The notes beneath the pieces were generated by a model that saw only the letters and a list, made by a program, of their open reading frames with translations, ran no database searches and had not been told where the DNA came from. The position numbers and the translations under genes were made by a program. From Actinoplanes italicus (GTDB lineage: Bacteria; Actinomycetota; Actinomycetes; Mycobacteriales; Micromonosporaceae): DNA of 64,000 nt. Location of the stretch: assembly GCF_003001815.1 (NCBI RefSeq), contig NZ_PVMZ01000014.1:62001-126000 (forward strand), read 5' to 3'. Positions within the stretch are counted from its first letter, which is position 1; every line of letters begins with the position of its first letter. Positions 59,023-64,000 of this stretch are shown piece after piece.

Positions 59023-60043
59023 CGCGCCGCTGCCGCCCGCGACGGGCGGGCGCCCCGGGCGACCTCCAGGACCAGGTCCGGACCCCGGTAGATGAAGCCG
59101 GAGTAGAGCTGCACCAGGGCTGCCCCGGCGTCGAGCATCCGGGACGCGTCGTCGGCCGACATGATCCCGCCCACCCCGATGATCGGCAGCTTCCCGCCGG
59201 ACTCGGTGTGCACGAACCGGACCACCTCACGGGCCCGCGCGGTCAGCGGCGCTCCGGAGAGCCCACCGGCCTCGCCCTCCAGGTGCTGATCGGCCGGATC
59301 CAGCCCGTCGCGCGACAGCGTCGTGTTGGTGGCGATGATCCCGGCCGCCCCGTGGTCCAGGCAGACCTCCAGCAGCTCGGCGATGGCCGGCTCGGTCAGG
59401 TCGGGAGCGATCTTGACGAGCACCGGGACCGGACCGGCCAGCGCCTTGAGCAGGCCTGAGATCGAGTCCTTGTCCTGCAGGCTGCGCAGGCCCGGGGTGT
59501 TCGGCGAGGAGACGTTGACCGCGATGTAGTCCGCGTACGGGTGCAGCAGCCGGTAGGACGTCAGGTAATCCTCGACGGCGTCCTCCAGCGGCGTGACCTT
59601 GGACTTGCCGAGCGAGATGCCCAGCGGCACGTCCAGCGGGCCGAGCTCGGCCAGGCGGTCGGCCAGGGCGGTCGCACCGGCGTTGTTGAAGCCCATCCGG
59701 TTGACGATGCCCTCGCTGGCCTTCGCCCGGAACAGGCGCGGCCTGTCGTTGCCGGGCTGCGGCTTGGCGGTGACCGTGCCGACCTCGACGAAGCCGAAGC
59801 CGAGCGCCGGCCACGCGCGCAGGGCGAGTCCGTTCTTGTCGACGCCCGCGGCCAGGCCGACCCGGTTCGGGAAGCGGACGCCGAAGACCTCGACCGGGTT
59901 GGAGAAGCCGTACCAGCGGCGCATGGCGGCCAGGGCGGGCGCGGGCAGCTTCGCGAGCCGGTCCAGCGTCCACTCGTGGGCGTGCTCGGCGTCACCGTCG
60001 CCCAGCCGGAACAGCGCCGGCCGGGCGACCTTCGTGAACAGAC

Positions 60044-60047
<4 letters not shown>
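59019..60047 (-). CDS. pyrD: dihydroorotate dehydrogenase (quinone), class 2
   Basis: Oxidises dihydroorotate to orotate using quinone. The 342 residues have the N-terminal helical membrane-association part (1-50) and the FMN barrel: VGLAAGVDKNGLALRAWPAL, VNRMGFNNAG, NVSSPNTPGLRSLQ and IIGVGGIMSADDASRMLDAG. The catalytic Ser is in the NVSSPNT stretch. The GTG overlaps the carB stop (GTGA). Confidence 0.97.
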
Positions 60048-63409
<3,362 letters not shown>

Positions 63410-63414
63410 TGAAC

Positions 63415-64000
63415 TCAGCCCTTCTTTTCCACGAGCTCGACGAACCGGTCGAAGAGGTAGTCGGCGTCGTGCGGGCCGGCGGCGGCCTCGGGGTGGTACT
63501 GGACGGTGAAAGCCGGGACCTCCAGGCCCCGCAGGCCCTCGACCACGTTGTCGTTGAGGCAGACGTGCGAGACCTCGACACCGCCGAACTCGGTGTCGAT
63601 CCGCTCGCCTACGGGTGCGTCCACGGCGAAACCGTGGTTGTGGCTGGTCACCTCGACCTTGCCGGTGGTCTTGTCGAGCACCGGCTGGTTGATGCCGCGG
63701 TGGCCGTACCCCAGCTTGTAGGTGCCGAAGCCGAGCGCGCGGCCGAGGATCTGGCTGCCGAAGCAGATGCCGAAGAGCGGCACCTGGCGGCGCATGACCT
63801 CCTGCGCGAGCGCGACCGGGCCGTCGGCCGTCGCCGGGTCGCCGGGGCCGGGCGAGAAGAACACCGCGTCCGGGCCGACCGCGAGCAGGTCCTCGATCGA
63901 GGAGCTCGCCGGGAAGATGTGGGTGGTGACGCCGCGCGCGGCCAGGCGGCGCGAGACGTTGCGCTTGATGCCGAGGTCGAGCGCGGCGACCGTGTAACGG
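63415..64000 (-). CDS. carA: carbamoyl-phosphate synthase small subunit (5' part missing)
   Basis: C-terminal half of the glutaminase subunit that feeds ammonia to CarB; the N-terminal part lies past the right edge. The frame is open to the last base. Seen are VAALDLGIKRNVSRRLAARG, FFSPGPGDPATADGP, the Cys nucleophile in VPLFGICFGSQILGRALG and the catalytic His-x-Glu in VQYHPEAAAGPHD. The nucleophile elbow reads GICFGSQ, where GICFGNQ or GICLGHQ is more common. Confidence 0.96.
   Translation of the reverse strand, partial: RYTVAALDLGIKRNVSRRLAARGVTTHIFPASSSIEDLLAVGPDAVFFSPGPGDPATADGPVALAQEVMRRQVPLFGICFGSQILGRALGFGTYKLGYGHRGINQPVLDKTTGKVEVTSHNHGFAVDAPVGERIDTEFGGVEVSHVCLNDNVVEGLRGLEVPAFTVQYHPEAAAGPHDADYLFDRFVELVEKKG

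Overview
The window is about 64 kb of very GC-rich chromosome, with many GTG starts, third codon positions that are almost always G or C, and long chains of genes joined by ATGA or GTGA overlaps. Ergothioneine genes, an actinobacterial-type integration host factor (mihF), a PriA without a Walker A motif and several apparent leaderless promoters point to an actinomycete. Gene content and style suggest Micromonosporaceae (Actinoplanes-like), but this is inference, not a database match. I see no tRNA, rRNA, CRISPR array, insertion sequence, prophage or integrase. The window reads as core and lineage-typical chromosome.

Layout. 1-3882 (minus): ergothioneine operon egtA-[two tandem 30-codon ORFs]-egtB-egtC-egtD, with egtD cut by the left edge. 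4086-9422: single accessory genes (GH3 glucosidase, a divergent HxlR regulator and methyltransferase pair, an acetyltransferase, a DUF218 membrane protein). 9435-19644 (minus): a tightly overlapping five-gene operon in the order DUF4132, MoxR AAA+ ATPase, DUF5682, VWA and SWIM, the same set and order as E. coli yehI-yehL-yehM-yehP-yehQ. Its biochemical role is unsettled and it is the best candidate here for a little-described system. 20041-25178: acetyltransferase with a possible leader-peptide attenuator, DUF3616, DUF4253, a flavin monooxygenase divergent from a TetR regulator with two visible operators, and a small HTH protein.

25239-31241 (minus): infC-rpmI-rplT, a TrmH-type RNA methyltransferase, pheS-pheT. 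infC appears to start at ATC behind a structured leader. 31553-33155 (minus): hisE-hisG and a PH-domain membrane protein. 33233-35681 (plus): polar amino-acid ABC importer (lipoprotein, permease, ATPase). 35685-40274 (minus): cell-surface glycan cluster (GT2 glycosyltransferase, GT-B-like protein, methyltransferase-like protein). 40365-44221 (minus): riboflavin operon ribD-ribE-ribBA-ribH behind an FMN riboswitch, with a 16-bp minisatellite between ribBA and ribH. 44520-45518: REC-GGDEF response regulator.

45576-51691 (minus): priA, def-fmt-rsmB, rpe. 51813-54031: histidine phosphatase, a repeat-bearing spacer, metK. 54077-64000 (minus): carA (partial)-carB-pyrD-bioA-pyrF, then mihF-gmk-rpoZ-coaBC. 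bioA sits inside the pyrimidine operon, translationally coupled to pyrD. Together the right half covers pyrimidine, coenzyme A, SAM, riboflavin, biotin and histidine synthesis, plus translation initiation and elongation genes.
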